A DNA stretch of 64,000 nucleotides from Mangrovimicrobium sp033283325 (GTDB lineage Bacteria > Pseudomonadota > Gammaproteobacteria > Pseudomonadales > Halieaceae), in contig JAWMQO010000004.1 in assembly GCA_033283325.1 (NCBI GenBank), positions 124,001 through 188,000 on the forward strand, written 5' to 3'. A program made the translations under genes and the position numbers. Below the pieces are notes generated by a model, which was given only the letters and a program-made list of their open reading frames with translations, ran no database searches and was not told the DNA's origin. Of this stretch, positions 1 through 8,741 are shown one piece after another. Positions within the stretch are counted from its first letter, which is position 1; every line of letters starts with the position of its first letter.

Positions 1-2260
1 CGGTTTGCCGCATACGCTCTTCCGCGAGCGACGCGAAAAACGCGTCACGGACAGACCTGTCGGCGGCAAGTGACGGGGCGAGGAACTCGAAGCGGCGAAT
101 CTCGTCGGGATTGGTGGTTTTAGCCAACTGGGCGGCGATGATGGATTCGGCCTCGGCTGGGCGCTTGATGGCCAGCTCCTGCGCCAGCCGGATATGGTCG
201 CGCTCCGAGAGCGGCAGCGCCGCCATAAGCAACTCACCCGACCAGACATCCCGCACCTGCCTGGTCGCTTCCGGCGTCAGGGCGATTCCCGCGAAGGCGT
301 CGAAGAGCACCTTCCGCTGGCTCGCCCCCGATCGCGCCTCGAAACTGTTCCAGAGTGTGGATTCCAGTACCGGGGCCCTGCTCTCCCGTTGCGCGTCAGA
401 GAGCATGGTCCAGTATATCGGGTGGAGCTGTTGCAGCATCAGCTGCAACAGCAACTGGTTGTCTTCCCCCGGGATCAGCCCTGTGAGCTGGTCGAGGTAA
501 TCGGCCGGCGAGGAAAAGCGGCCCTCCAGCAGGTTCTCGTAGAGGTTGAGCAGGAGGCTGGCCCGCTCCAGTTCATCCAGCAGTGCCCAATTGTCCAGGT
601 CCCCGAGGCTTGCGGGAAACAGGCCGTAGCCCCGGGCATCGGCATTGAATATCCGCAGCTCAGGGTTCACTGAAAGCGGCTCGGGCAAGCGGGTCCTCGC
701 TGTCTCGGCGCGCAGGAAAAAACTGCCCTTCACCGCTTCGTTGATCGCCAGCACGGAGAAGCCCTGGGGCCATACACGCCCCTTATCCGCCGGATCGTGC
801 TGCTCGAGAAGCTCTGCCCCTTCTTCCGATAGCAGCGCAAAGACCGGTCGTCCGGGCGAATTCACCCAGACCTCGCTCCAGGCGGCGAGATCGCTCTCGC
901 TACCCCGGTCGAGGATTGCTATCAACGCAGGCCAGTCCGCGTTGGCGTGGGCATAGGTGGACAGGTACTCGCGCATGCCCTCGCGGAACGCCTCCTCGCC
1001 GAGCAGGCTTTCAAGCTGGCGCATCATGATCGGCGCCTTGTCGTAGATGATCGGACCGTAGAGCTGGCCTGCATCGTTAAGGTTCGCCAGGGGCTGGCGA
1101 ATCGCGTTGGGACCTTCGCTGCGATCTACCGCGTAGGCGTCGGGGTAATGCCGCAGGAGGAAGGCCAGGTCGTGGTTGATGTCGGCGAAGGCCGGGTTGA
1201 CGATCTTTGCCGCCATGAAATTGGCGAAGACTTCCTTGGTCCACACATCATCGAACCAGCGCATGGTGACAAGATCGCCGAACCACATGTGTGCGGTTTC
1301 GTGTGCGATCAGGCTCGCACGGCTCAGGAGTTCGCCGTCTGAGGGAGCCTCGTCCAGTAACAGACTGTCGGCGCGGTACTGGATCGCGCCAACGTGCTCC
1401 ATGCCTCCGTATTGAAAAGCGGGAATCAGCGCGAAGTCGAACTTCTGGAAGGGGTAATCGATCCCCGTGTAAGCCTCGAGCCAGTCCAGTGACTGGCCGT
1501 GCAGGCGGAAGATCGCATCCACGTTACGCAGCAGTTTTTCCCGGTCGGGCTCGCGGTGCAGCATGCTCATCTCGCGGCCGCCCACCTCCCGGGTAAGGAC
1601 ATCGAAGCGACCCGCGACAAAGGAGAACAGGTAGGAGCTGATCGGGTCAGACGGCTCGAAGCGCAGGGTTTTTCGCTCCCCCGCACTGCTCTGCTGCGCC
1701 AGCGGCGCGCCGGAAATCGCCTGCCAGTCCGCTGGAAGCTCCAGGCTCAGTTCCCAGCTAGCCTTGATGTCGGGCTGGTCAAAGAGGGGGAAGGCGGTTC
1801 TCGCGCGATCCGGTACGAAGAGTGTGTAGAGGTAGTCCGGGTTGCGATTGAGGGAACTCGAGCCGGCCCGAAAGGCGATTTCGACGCCGTTGTCACCGAC
1901 GGCCAGGGCGCCGGGGGGAATCACGATGTGTTCCGACTCGAATCGCCAGTCCGGGGCTTCGCCGTTGACCAGGACAGTGTCGATGCGCTGCGGGTCTTCG
2001 CGAAAATCCAGCTGCAAGGCCCGTGAGTTGTCGCTCAAGCGGAAGGCGACCTCGATTTTTCCCTCTATCTCCTCCGACTGCCCTGTGGGAATCGAGAGAA
2101 AGAGGCGATAGCTGACATCCTCGAGGGTAGCGCGCCGCCACTGTGCAAGTTGCAGGGACACTCCGGGAACGATGAGCTCGGGAGGCGAATGCCCACAGGA
2201 CATGAGCCCGAGCGCCAGCAGCAGGGGCGTTATACCGGCGAGAATCCGATCATATGTCAT
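1..2260 (-). CDS. M1 family aminopeptidase lipoprotein (3' end outside window)
   Basis: Zinc metallopeptidase of the M1 (PepN/ERAP-like) family, removing N-terminal residues from peptides. About 753 codons are present; the C-terminus runs off the left edge and no in-frame stop is seen. The zinc site HETAH lies near position 1303 and is followed exactly 18 residues later by the third ligand Glu (TKEVFANF). The exopeptidase motif GGMEHVGAIQ, equivalent to GAMEN, lies near 1400. The N-terminus (MTYDRILAGITPLLLALG, then LMSCG) is a hydrophobic stretch ending in a lipobox-like Cys, so the enzyme is probably an outer-membrane or periplasmic lipoprotein. The start is ATG at 2260. The family is certain; the peptide substrate is unknown. 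Confidence 0.93.
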   Translation of the reverse strand, partial: MTYDRILAGITPLLLALGLMSCGHSPPELIVPGVSLQLAQWRRATLEDVSYRLFLSIPTGQSEEIEGKIEVAFRLSDNSRALQLDFREDPQRIDTVLVNGEAPDWRFESEHIVIPPGALAVGDNGVEIAFRAGSSSLNRNPDYLYTLFVPDRARTAFPLFDQPDIKASWELSLELPADWQAISGAPLAQQSSAGERKTLRFEPSDPISSYLFSFVAGRFDVLTREVGGREMSMLHREPDREKLLRNVDAIFRLHGQSLDWLEAYTGIDYPFQKFDFALIPAFQYGGMEHVGAIQYRADSLLLDEAPSDGELLSRASLIAHETAHMWFGDLVTMRWFDDVWTKEVFANFMAAKIVNPAFADINHDLAFLLRHYPDAYAVDRSEGPNAIRQPLANLNDAGQLYGPIIYDKAPIMMRQLESLLGEEAFREGMREYLSTYAHANADWPALIAILDRGSESDLAAWSEVWVNSPGRPVFALLSEEGAELLEQHDPADKGRVWPQGFSVLAINEAVKGSFFLRAETARTRLPEPLSVNPELRIFNADARGYGLFPASLGDLDNWALLDELERASLLLNLYENLLEGRFSSPADYLDQLTGLIPGEDNQLLLQLMLQQLHPIYWTMLSDAQRESRAPVLESTLWNSFEARSGASQRKVLFDAFAGIALTPEATRQVRDVWSGELLMAALPLSERDHIRLAQELAIKRPAEAESIIAAQLAKTTNPDEIRRFEFLAPSLAADRSVRDAFFASLAEERMRQT

Positions 2261-2384
2261 GGCGAGTGAGGCGCGGCCCGGTCGCCACTGACGCTAGCCC
2301 ATAGGCGGGGGCGATGTCAAAAAGTGTGCAAGCTGCCCGACCGAAGGGAAAGCTGACCGTCCGTGGTCACGCCCTACGCGCTAC

Positions 2385-3524
2385 TCAACCACGCCGCTGC
2401 AGCAGCCCCAGGGGGGAGCGCAGCAGGAGGCTCACAAGCTCGTTCTGCCGGCCGGTATTGGTCTTGGCGAACACCCGCTTGAGCAGGTTGCGCGAGGTTG
2501 AAACGGAATGCCCCAGGCTCTGGGCGCAGCTCTCCAGCGAGTTACCCAGCATTACCTTGTGCGCTACCCGTGATTCGGCCACGGTCAGGTCATACAATGA
2601 TCGCATCCTTTCAAGCTGGGCTTCGCAGGCCTGCTCATGATCCTGGAGGATGACGACCGCCGCGGGGCGCACCCCACCGCAGTATGCGCTGGCAGTCAGC
2701 GGGCAGACCATGACGCTGTAGGACCGTTTGCCCGAGGGACGGGAGACCAGCATATCGCCACCACCCATCGGCACCGCCGGATCGCTGGTGGACTCTATCG
2801 AGCTGCGTAGCAACTGGCGCAATTGCTTGTTTTCCGAGCTGACGTGGGCACTCAGGTGAGAGGTATGCAGGCCGAGACCGTCGTTGTCGAAGGTCATGTT
2901 TTCGGCCTGGAGATTGAGGTAGATCACCTCCTGCTCGCTGCTGAACACAACCACCCCGTAGGGCAGCATGTCGAACATCTCCCAGGCCGGCATGAAACCC
3001 AGGGGCACACCCATGGTATGCCGCTTCAGGCGGAAACTGCGTTGCAGGTGAGGCATGACCTTGCTGAACAGTTGCTTGTCCGACTCACCGTAAGTGCCCT
3101 CGCCGGACTCGCGCATAAATGACGCAGTGAGCGAAAAACGATCACCGTGCTCAATATAGAGGCAGCTGGCCTGTTCAAGCCCCTGTGGCTTGAGGAAATG
3201 GCTGTACAACCTCTCCGTGTGCAGGCGCTTGCCCGGAAGCAGGTCCTGGGTGTAGCTGATGCTGCCGGTACGTGGCGGCGGTGTCATGTGACGACAGACC
3301 TCGCGATGGAAACCGGCATCCCGCTCGAGGGCGTTCAACTGCTTCACCGGCGTACCGTAGCTGGAAAGGAAACCGCTGCTGGCGGCGCCTTCGTCCCGTT
3401 GAAACAGGCCACTGGCTGCACTGCGTGTCATCTCTGACATGCGCTCGAGGAAAGCGTCCAGCCGGGACTGCTCCAGTGTCGATTCATAAAGTGTGTCGAT
3501 CAGCTCTACATACTGTCGATTCAT
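2385..3524 (-). CDS. LuxR-type helix-turn-helix transcriptional regulator
   Basis: A 379-aa regulator. The C-terminal ~60 residues form a LuxR/GerE-type HTH (LTVAESRVAHKVMLGNSLES, then SVSTSRNLLKRVFAKTNTGRQ). The middle section (MLPYGVVVFSSEQEVIYLN) looks PAS-like and may be a sensory domain. There is no recognisable autoinducer-binding domain or receiver domain. I chose ATG 3524 over upstream in-frame starts because GGGGAG lies 7 nt before it. It is a paralog of the next regulator and sits at the edge of the exopolysaccharide locus, so control of that locus is plausible but unproven. The ligand is unknown. Confidence 0.85.
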   Translation of the reverse strand: MNRQYVELIDTLYESTLEQSRLDAFLERMSEMTRSAASGLFQRDEGAASSGFLSSYGTPVKQLNALERDAGFHREVCRHMTPPPRTGSISYTQDLLPGKRLHTERLYSHFLKPQGLEQASCLYIEHGDRFSLTASFMRESGEGTYGESDKQLFSKVMPHLQRSFRLKRHTMGVPLGFMPAWEMFDMLPYGVVVFSSEQEVIYLNLQAENMTFDNDGLGLHTSHLSAHVSSENKQLRQLLRSSIESTSDPAVPMGGGDMLVSRPSGKRSYSVMVCPLTASAYCGGVRPAAVVILQDHEQACEAQLERMRSLYDLTVAESRVAHKVMLGNSLESCAQSLGHSVSTSRNLLKRVFAKTNTGRQNELVSLLLRSPLGLLQRRG

Positions 3525-3820
3525 TGTGCGGCTCCCCATGCAACGCGACATGATCCAATCGAAACGCGTTCGATTGATCGGGTTTTGGCAAAGTCAGAAA
3601 TGGTCTTTAAGGGGCGTGGCACTTCGTAAATGTGCTCTGGTTCACACTTTAGACTATTCGCCCTGTAAAAACCCCTAAATCCTGTTGTTTTACAAAACTT
3701 TTCATGTTTGGCATGGAACGGCATGAGGCCAAAGCAAAGCATGCGCCCTGAATCATGCAATAAGCACGCTCAGGGCGATGAAGGTTTTCCTGATTTGACC
3801 CGAACGGGTCTGGGAAAGCG
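3525..3820. other. Intergenic region between the two LuxR-type genes
   Basis: No credible gene is visible. The region carries two inverted repeats downstream of the second regulator: an 8-bp stem at 3744-3777 with an 18-nt loop, and a 6-bp stem at 3797-3810 with a 2-nt loop. Neither is followed by a clear T tract on the minus strand. The promoter of the downstream regulator should lie in the AT-richer part around 3560-3700. Confidence 0.5.
3744..3777 (-). terminator. Inverted repeat, possible terminator of the upstream LuxR gene
   Basis: CGCCCTGA (3744-3751) pairs perfectly with TCAGGGCG (3770-3777) across an 18-nt loop. It lies about 45 bp past the stop of the LuxR-type gene ending at 3821. 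A strong T tract is missing, so a role as terminator is only possible. Confidence 0.35.
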
Positions 3821-4945
3821 CTAGATCGGGAGGCTGCCGGGGCCACTGAGGACCAGTTTGACCAGGTCGGACTGCCGGTTGGTGTTGGTCTTGTGGAAGA
3901 CGCGCTTCAACTGGGAGCGGAGGGTCTCCCGGCTCACGCTATTGGTTTCCGCCAGTTCCTTGATGGTCTTGCCCGAAGCGAGGCTGGTGGCCAGGAGGGC
4001 TTCGGTTTCGGTGAGGTTGTAAAGCTCCTCGAGCACGTACCGGCGCGCCGAGCGGCGGCGCTCGACGTCGAAGAGCAGCAGCATGACGCAGCTCTGGCGG
4101 GCCAGTATGGTCATGTTATCCAGGTTGCCCACATAGCTGCTGACACTGACCGCCAGCGGGGGCTTGTTCTCCGCGCCCCGAGACACGGAGAGGTATCCAT
4201 CGTTGATCACGCCCTTCATATGCGCGGTACGGATGCAGTGCTCGATCAAATGCTCGAGCTTCCTGTTCTGCTCGGGTGCGGAGACCAGCAGGCGGCCACT
4301 TTCACAGCTGATCCCGCCTGGCTCGCGAAACAGGCGGCGGGCCCAGGCGTTACTGAAGACCACCCTGCCCTCGTGGTCGAGCAGCACGACCCCGGTGGAA
4401 AGCTGGTCAAATCGCTCCTGCATGACGTCGTGCAGCACTGAACGCTCCTGCAGGTGCCGGTTGATCTTCACGGCCTGTCGCACGTGGGGAAGCAGCAGAT
4501 CGAGCAAATTCCGGTCTTCGTCGCTCAACTGGGGCGCGCCGGCCTTGCGGCAGAAGGCCATGTAGCCATACGCCGATTTCTTCAGCAGGAAGCACCCGGA
4601 CAGCCCGCCCTGGAAATCGAGGCTGGCTGCAGCGCCGTTCAGTTTGGTCGCGATCTGCGAGCGCCCGGGCAAGGCCTCGTTGGCGTGAAACTTGTCCGGC
4701 GCCCGGTCGAGCAGGCGACGGGTGATCTCGGGAAGCGCAAGGGCCTCGGCAAGTGGGTTGTCGGGAGCGCTGATTCGATAGTGAATCGCGCCGGTATGCC
4801 GGTCGCCGAGGGCGAATACGGCGTAATCCGCCTCAATAAGGGAGGCTACCGAAGCGAGCGCCTGGCTGAGGCCTCCCACATCGATCGCTGCCTCGTATAT
4901 ACGGCTGATAATCTGGCCAAATTCTGTATTGCTTTCGCTGGTCAC
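3821..4945 (-). CDS. LuxR-type helix-turn-helix transcriptional regulator
   Basis: A 374-aa paralog of the preceding regulator with the same layout: a variable N-terminal half, a PAS-like segment (STGVVLLDHEGRVVFSNAWA) and a C-terminal LuxR HTH (TETEALLATSLASGKTIKEL, then SVSRETLRSQLKRVFHKTNT). The start appears to be GTG at 4945 with AAAGGCG upstream. The two regulators lie in tandem on the same strand, 296 bp apart, suggesting an old tandem duplication with diverged sensing halves. Next to it, on the same strand, is the exopolysaccharide ligase-like gene. Target genes and ligand cannot be read from the sequence. Confidence 0.85.
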   Translation of the reverse strand: MTSESNTEFGQIISRIYEAAIDVGGLSQALASVASLIEADYAVFALGDRHTGAIHYRISAPDNPLAEALALPEITRRLLDRAPDKFHANEALPGRSQIATKLNGAAASLDFQGGLSGCFLLKKSAYGYMAFCRKAGAPQLSDEDRNLLDLLLPHVRQAVKINRHLQERSVLHDVMQERFDQLSTGVVLLDHEGRVVFSNAWARRLFREPGGISCESGRLLVSAPEQNRKLEHLIEHCIRTAHMKGVINDGYLSVSRGAENKPPLAVSVSSYVGNLDNMTILARQSCVMLLLFDVERRRSARRYVLEELYNLTETEALLATSLASGKTIKELAETNSVSRETLRSQLKRVFHKTNTNRQSDLVKLVLSGPGSLPI

Positions 4946-5060
4946 TTGTCGCCTTTGCTCGGAATCAGGCTTGCCCGTTCCTGAAGGCGGTACGGGCTAT
5001 CAATGCAACCAGACTATTCGTCGCGGGGTGCCCAGTCATGAACCATTTGGTATATATCGC

Positions 5061-6470
5061 TCAGGCGGGCTCTTCGCGAAAGCGTCCCGACATACTGATG
5101 ACACCGAGCGCCATCACCACCATGAACAGCGCGGCATTGGCGGGAATCTGCAGGTTGAAATCGGCGACCGAGTGCACCAGAAGCGCAAGCAAGCCCATGA
5201 GACTCGCGAATGCCATTCCCTGCATCAGGGGGTCCCGGCGGCGAAACAGCCCCTGCAGGGCGCAGTAAAGACAGTAGACGACCGCCGCACCCAGCATGGT
5301 AAGGCCTGGCAGCCCCCACTCGCTGGCAAACTCCACGAAGTCGTTGTGGGCGTGATCGTAGTTCTGCGGCACATCGCCCCTGCTGTAAGCCGGGTAAATA
5401 CTGTAGTAACTGCCCGCCCCAGTGCCCGCCAGGGGGAAATCAGCGACGATCTGCAGGGACTCGCGAACCACCTCGTCCCGGTGCTCGGTGGTGCTGGATG
5501 TCGTCTGCAGACGCTCAACCACCTGCTCCACACCGAAAAAATTGCCCACGATCAGCAGGTCAATCAACAGCAGGCTGGCGAAGAAAATGACACTGGCCCG
5601 GGTCAGTCGCCGGCGCGCTACCAGGTACAACAGGCCGGCGACGGCCAGGCTGCTGAAAAATGCCGTGTTGCCCATACGGGAATGGGTAAGGACAAGGGCG
5701 ATCACCATCAGTGCGAGGGACAGGCGCAGTAGCCCCTTGCGACCAAGCATGGATTGCAGGAAGCGCCGCGCTGCGGCCCGCAGGTCAGGCGCCCTCTCAC
5801 GGGCAAGGTCGCTGAGCAACAGGCCGATACCAATGGCAAGGCACATCTCCAGGTAACCGGCGAGGTGGTTGCGATTGACAAAGGTTCCGGTTGCAACGCC
5901 GCGGTAGGCCTCCTTCGACACCAGGAAACCATACTCGAGTCCCGACAAGGTCATCATCGATCCGTAGGCGGCCTGGAGCACGCCACAGGCGATCAGCAGC
6001 GCGGCCAACTGGCGCAGGCGTTGCCGCGAATTGGCCAGCAGGAGCGTGAGGACAAACACCAGGACCAGCGCAAGGGTCTCCAGCATTTTCGCCGAAGTCG
6101 CACTGTAATTGAGCGTGAGACTGCTGCGCCCCCCGGTCTGCGACTGGATCTCCGCTGCATTGGGGGAAAGCAGTGAGACCAGGCCGGAGGGCAGCGGCAA
6201 GGTCTGGAAGAAGACCCACAGCAAACCACAGAAGAGCAAAATCAGTGCAGGCATGCCCCTAAAAAAGGCGCTCTCACCAGCCACCCGGCCCCGCAGGTAA
6301 AGACTCAACCAGGCGATCGCCAGCGCGAAGGTACTCAGTTCGAATATCGCGAGCGCCCACCAGCGATTGCTGCCCAGGGGGATCGGCAACCAGAACAGCA
6401 GGGCGAGAAACAGATAGAACAGTATCTGGTCCGGAGATCGGGAAGCTCCCGGATTTGCAGAATCATGCAT
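5061..6470 (-). CDS. O-antigen ligase / Wzy-type polymerase family membrane protein
   Basis: A 469-aa inner-membrane protein with roughly 10-12 hydrophobic segments, starting with FYLFLALLFWLPIPLG. The periplasmic loop holds GTGAGSYYSIYPAYSRG and YDHAHNDFVEFASEWGLPG, the His/Asn motif typical of Wzy_C (PF04932) proteins that polymerise or ligate lipid-linked glycans. The start is ATG 6470; its ribosome-binding site is weak. It lies at the left edge of the exopolysaccharide locus, divergent from the main biosynthetic operon, which contains a second member of the family. Which of the two polymerises and which ligates, if either, is not clear. Confidence 0.85.
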   Translation of the reverse strand: MHDSANPGASRSPDQILFYLFLALLFWLPIPLGSNRWWALAIFELSTFALAIAWLSLYLRGRVAGESAFFRGMPALILLFCGLLWVFFQTLPLPSGLVSLLSPNAAEIQSQTGGRSSLTLNYSATSAKMLETLALVLVFVLTLLLANSRQRLRQLAALLIACGVLQAAYGSMMTLSGLEYGFLVSKEAYRGVATGTFVNRNHLAGYLEMCLAIGIGLLLSDLARERAPDLRAAARRFLQSMLGRKGLLRLSLALMVIALVLTHSRMGNTAFFSSLAVAGLLYLVARRRLTRASVIFFASLLLIDLLIVGNFFGVEQVVERLQTTSSTTEHRDEVVRESLQIVADFPLAGTGAGSYYSIYPAYSRGDVPQNYDHAHNDFVEFASEWGLPGLTMLGAAVVYCLYCALQGLFRRRDPLMQGMAFASLMGLLALLVHSVADFNLQIPANAALFMVVMALGVISMSGRFREEPA

Positions 6471-6523
6471 GGAAAGCCACCGCTAATCCGTAACAGAACG
6501 GGAATAATTGAAAATCCTGAAAT

Positions 6524-6551
6524 GCGAAAAGCCACGGCCTCTTGCGAGGCC
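6524..6551 (-). terminator. Rho-independent-like terminator of the small secreted protein gene
   Basis: Read on the minus strand, a GC-rich hairpin (stem GGCCTC/GAGGCC, loop of 4, 6536-6551) is followed by a T-rich run (CTTTTCG, then ATTTC). It lies just past the stop of the gene ending at 6575. Confidence 0.5.
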
Positions 6552-6574
6552 GGGGCTGGAGTAGTCAACAGCGT

Positions 6575-6916
6575 TTAGTGTGGGCTGGGGCAGACCTTGG
6601 TGACCACAGCTTTGTACAGCGGGTAACCCCACACCGGATGCTGCTTGAAAGCCACAAAGCGCTTGACTGTGCGACAGCCTGAAGCGTGGCTTCCACTCCA
6701 GGCGGCGCTCCAGCCACCGTGCCCAAAGCCACCTACGCTTTGGAACTGGCTGCTGGAGCCCTGCCAATTACCACCCCGGAAGTTGGTAGTTGGCAGAGTC
6801 GCCGGATGCATCTCCGATTGGTACAAGCTTTGGTCCTGGGGGACCACTTCCGCACTGGCCTGCCCGAAGGGCAGAGCGAGCAGCGCGGCAATTGCAAGAT
6901 AGCGTTTCTTCATCAT
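6575..6916 (-). CDS. Small secreted Gly/Ser-rich protein of unknown function
   Basis: A 113-aa protein with a clear Sec signal peptide (KKRYLAIAALLALPFGQASA, cleavage after ASA). The mature part is about 90 residues: a Gly/Ser/His-rich centre (FGHGGWSAAWSGSHASG) and a Cys pair (C-R-T-V-K and the C near the end) that could form a disulfide. Two ATGs in a row (6916 and 6913) follow AGGGAGG; the second has better spacing. I recognise no family. Its place between the ligase-like gene and the sugar transferase suggests a periplasmic or surface role linked to the polysaccharide, but this is context only. Confidence 0.7.
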   Translation of the reverse strand: MMKKRYLAIAALLALPFGQASAEVVPQDQSLYQSEMHPATLPTTNFRGGNWQGSSSQFQSVGGFGHGGWSAAWSGSHASGCRTVKRFVAFKQHPVWGYPLYKAVVTKVCPSPH

Positions 6917-7260
6917 ATTGCCTCCCTGTTTCGATGAGAACGGGTGTTGCGAAAACTATACTGAAACAAGCTCTCGACAATCTCCAACCCGCAGGAGCTT
7001 CGCTGCAACCCGTTTGGGTTTACAGCCAGGGCATTTCCGTTTTTTTGCATTCTTTCGCCAAAAATTTCACTACACGAAGTGCGAAATTCTTTCATCGGTG
7101 CTACGCACCCCGCAGCTCACCCAATCGGGTCTGCCGTCACGCAGTTAATGCCGTAAACGCCACCACGTGTACCAGATGGGACACGCGGGCAGCAGTGTAA
7201 AAAACAATGATTTTCAGGTGGGCATGAACCCTTGCTCCAGCTTTTCGAGGGATCGACGGT
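6917..7260. other. Divergent promoter region of the exopolysaccharide locus
   Basis: 344 bp between the minus-strand secreted-protein gene and the plus-strand biosynthetic operon, without a credible gene. The stretch 7060-7090 is AT-rich and holds an imperfect inverted repeat (AATTTCACT at the left, AGTGCGAAATT at the right) that could be an operator or part of a promoter. Both flanking operons must start here. Confidence 0.5.
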
Positions 7261-8730
7261 ATGAACATCGGTACATTCAATATCGCGGCAGAGACGCGAA
7301 CCCGCTCTGCGCTGAACAGTTCCAGCAGGATTCCGGTCAAGCAACTGTTCCGGCAACACGACACCCTGATCACGACAGCACAACTCCATCTCTCGATTCT
7401 GGTAGCGGTGGCGACCCTGCTCCTGCTGACCTGGTGGCGCATCGGCACCGTCACCGCGCCCTATGCACAGCTCGCGGGCTTTACCGCGCTCACCATGTGG
7501 GTCGTGTACCACCTGCTCGGCGTATTCCAGCAGACCTCCGGGCAGTTGCACGGCGTCAGCCAGCTCACCAAGGGCTGGACCGTCACCATAGCGCTGATAT
7601 TGGTGCTGGGATTTGCCACCAAGTCCACCAGCGAATACTCTCGACTCGTGGTCGGCGGCTGGATTCTGCTGGCTTACTCGCTGCAGGTTATTTTCTACCT
7701 TGCCTCCCTCGGCCTTGTGCGTCGCTTCAATCTCCACTACGGAAAGCCGATCCGAACGGCCATCGTCGGTTCCCACTGGCTCGCTCACCACCTTGTCACC
7801 AGTTTCGAGGACAACCCCTGGCTCCCCGACCGCATCATTGGGGTCATCGACGATGACGGCAAAGGCAAGGATGAATGGGACCAGTCCCTGGCTCCCTGGC
7901 TCGGCAGCATCGACGAGTTGGAAGCCCTGGTGCAGCAACATGGCATACGGCGGGTCTATATCGCCCTGCCCCTGTCATGTTCCGATATGATCGAGGCGAT
8001 CTATGCCAAGCTCGTCGACAGGAACCTGGACATTATCTGGGCTCCGGATATTTTTGCACTGAAGCTGCTTAACCATGGGGTCAGCGAAGTTGCCGGCGTA
8101 CCCCTGCTGAGCCTGTCGGAAACCCCGATGGCGCGAGAGAGCCAGGTACTGGCCAAATCGCTGCTGGATATCTGCATCGCCAGTATCGCATTACTCCTGC
8201 TCAGCCCACTCATGCTTGGAGTCGCCATCGCCGTCAAACTGAGTTCGCCTGGACCGGTCTTTTTCCGGCAGCAGCGCCATGGCTGCGACGGCAGCATCAT
8301 CAACGTACTCAAATTCCGCAGCATGTATGTCCACGACGAGGACCAGGGGAAACTGACCCAGGCACGGCGGGGAGATTCCCGCGTTACCCCGGTTGGCCGA
8401 TTCATCCGTCGCACATCCATCGACGAACTGCCGCAGCTGTTCAACGTCCTGGGTGGATCCATGTCCCTGGTGGGGCCACGCCCACACGCTCTGCAGCACA
8501 ACGAGTACTACGCATCCCTTATCCAGTCGTATATGGCACGTCACAGGATCAAACCCGGGATCACTGGACTCGCCCAGGTGAACGGTTGCCGCGGCGAAAC
8601 CGAATTCGTGGAAAAAATGCAACAGCGACTGGAGTACGACCTCGACTACATCAACCGGTGGTCGCTGTGGCTCGACATCAAGGTACTGGCAAAAACGCCC
8701 CTGAGTCTTTTTTCCAAGGAAATCTACTAG
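7261..8730 (+). CDS. Undecaprenyl-phosphate glycosylphosphotransferase (WcaJ-like)
   Basis: A 489-aa initiating enzyme of polysaccharide synthesis that transfers a sugar-1-phosphate from a nucleotide sugar to undecaprenyl phosphate at the inner membrane. The N-terminal half has about four membrane helices and a nucleotide-fold region (PIRTAIVGSHWLAHHLVTSF). The C-terminal catalytic bacterial sugar transferase domain follows a fifth hydrophobic segment (DICIASIALLLLSPLMLGVA) and shows KFRSMYVHDEDQG, RFIRRTSIDELPQLFNV and MSLVGPRPHA. GAGGGA precedes ATG 7261. It is the first gene of the plus-strand operon. The sugar specificity is not readable. Confidence 0.93.
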   Translation: MNIGTFNIAAETRTRSALNSSSRIPVKQLFRQHDTLITTAQLHLSILVAVATLLLLTWWRIGTVTAPYAQLAGFTALTMWVVYHLLGVFQQTSGQLHGVSQLTKGWTVTIALILVLGFATKSTSEYSRLVVGGWILLAYSLQVIFYLASLGLVRRFNLHYGKPIRTAIVGSHWLAHHLVTSFEDNPWLPDRIIGVIDDDGKGKDEWDQSLAPWLGSIDELEALVQQHGIRRVYIALPLSCSDMIEAIYAKLVDRNLDIIWAPDIFALKLLNHGVSEVAGVPLLSLSETPMARESQVLAKSLLDICIASIALLLLSPLMLGVAIAVKLSSPGPVFFRQQRHGCDGSIINVLKFRSMYVHDEDQGKLTQARRGDSRVTPVGRFIRRTSIDELPQLFNVLGGSMSLVGPRPHALQHNEYYASLIQSYMARHRIKPGITGLAQVNGCRGETEFVEKMQQRLEYDLDYINRWSLWLDIKVLAKTPLSLFSKEIY

Positions 8731-8741
8731 CGATACCCGGC

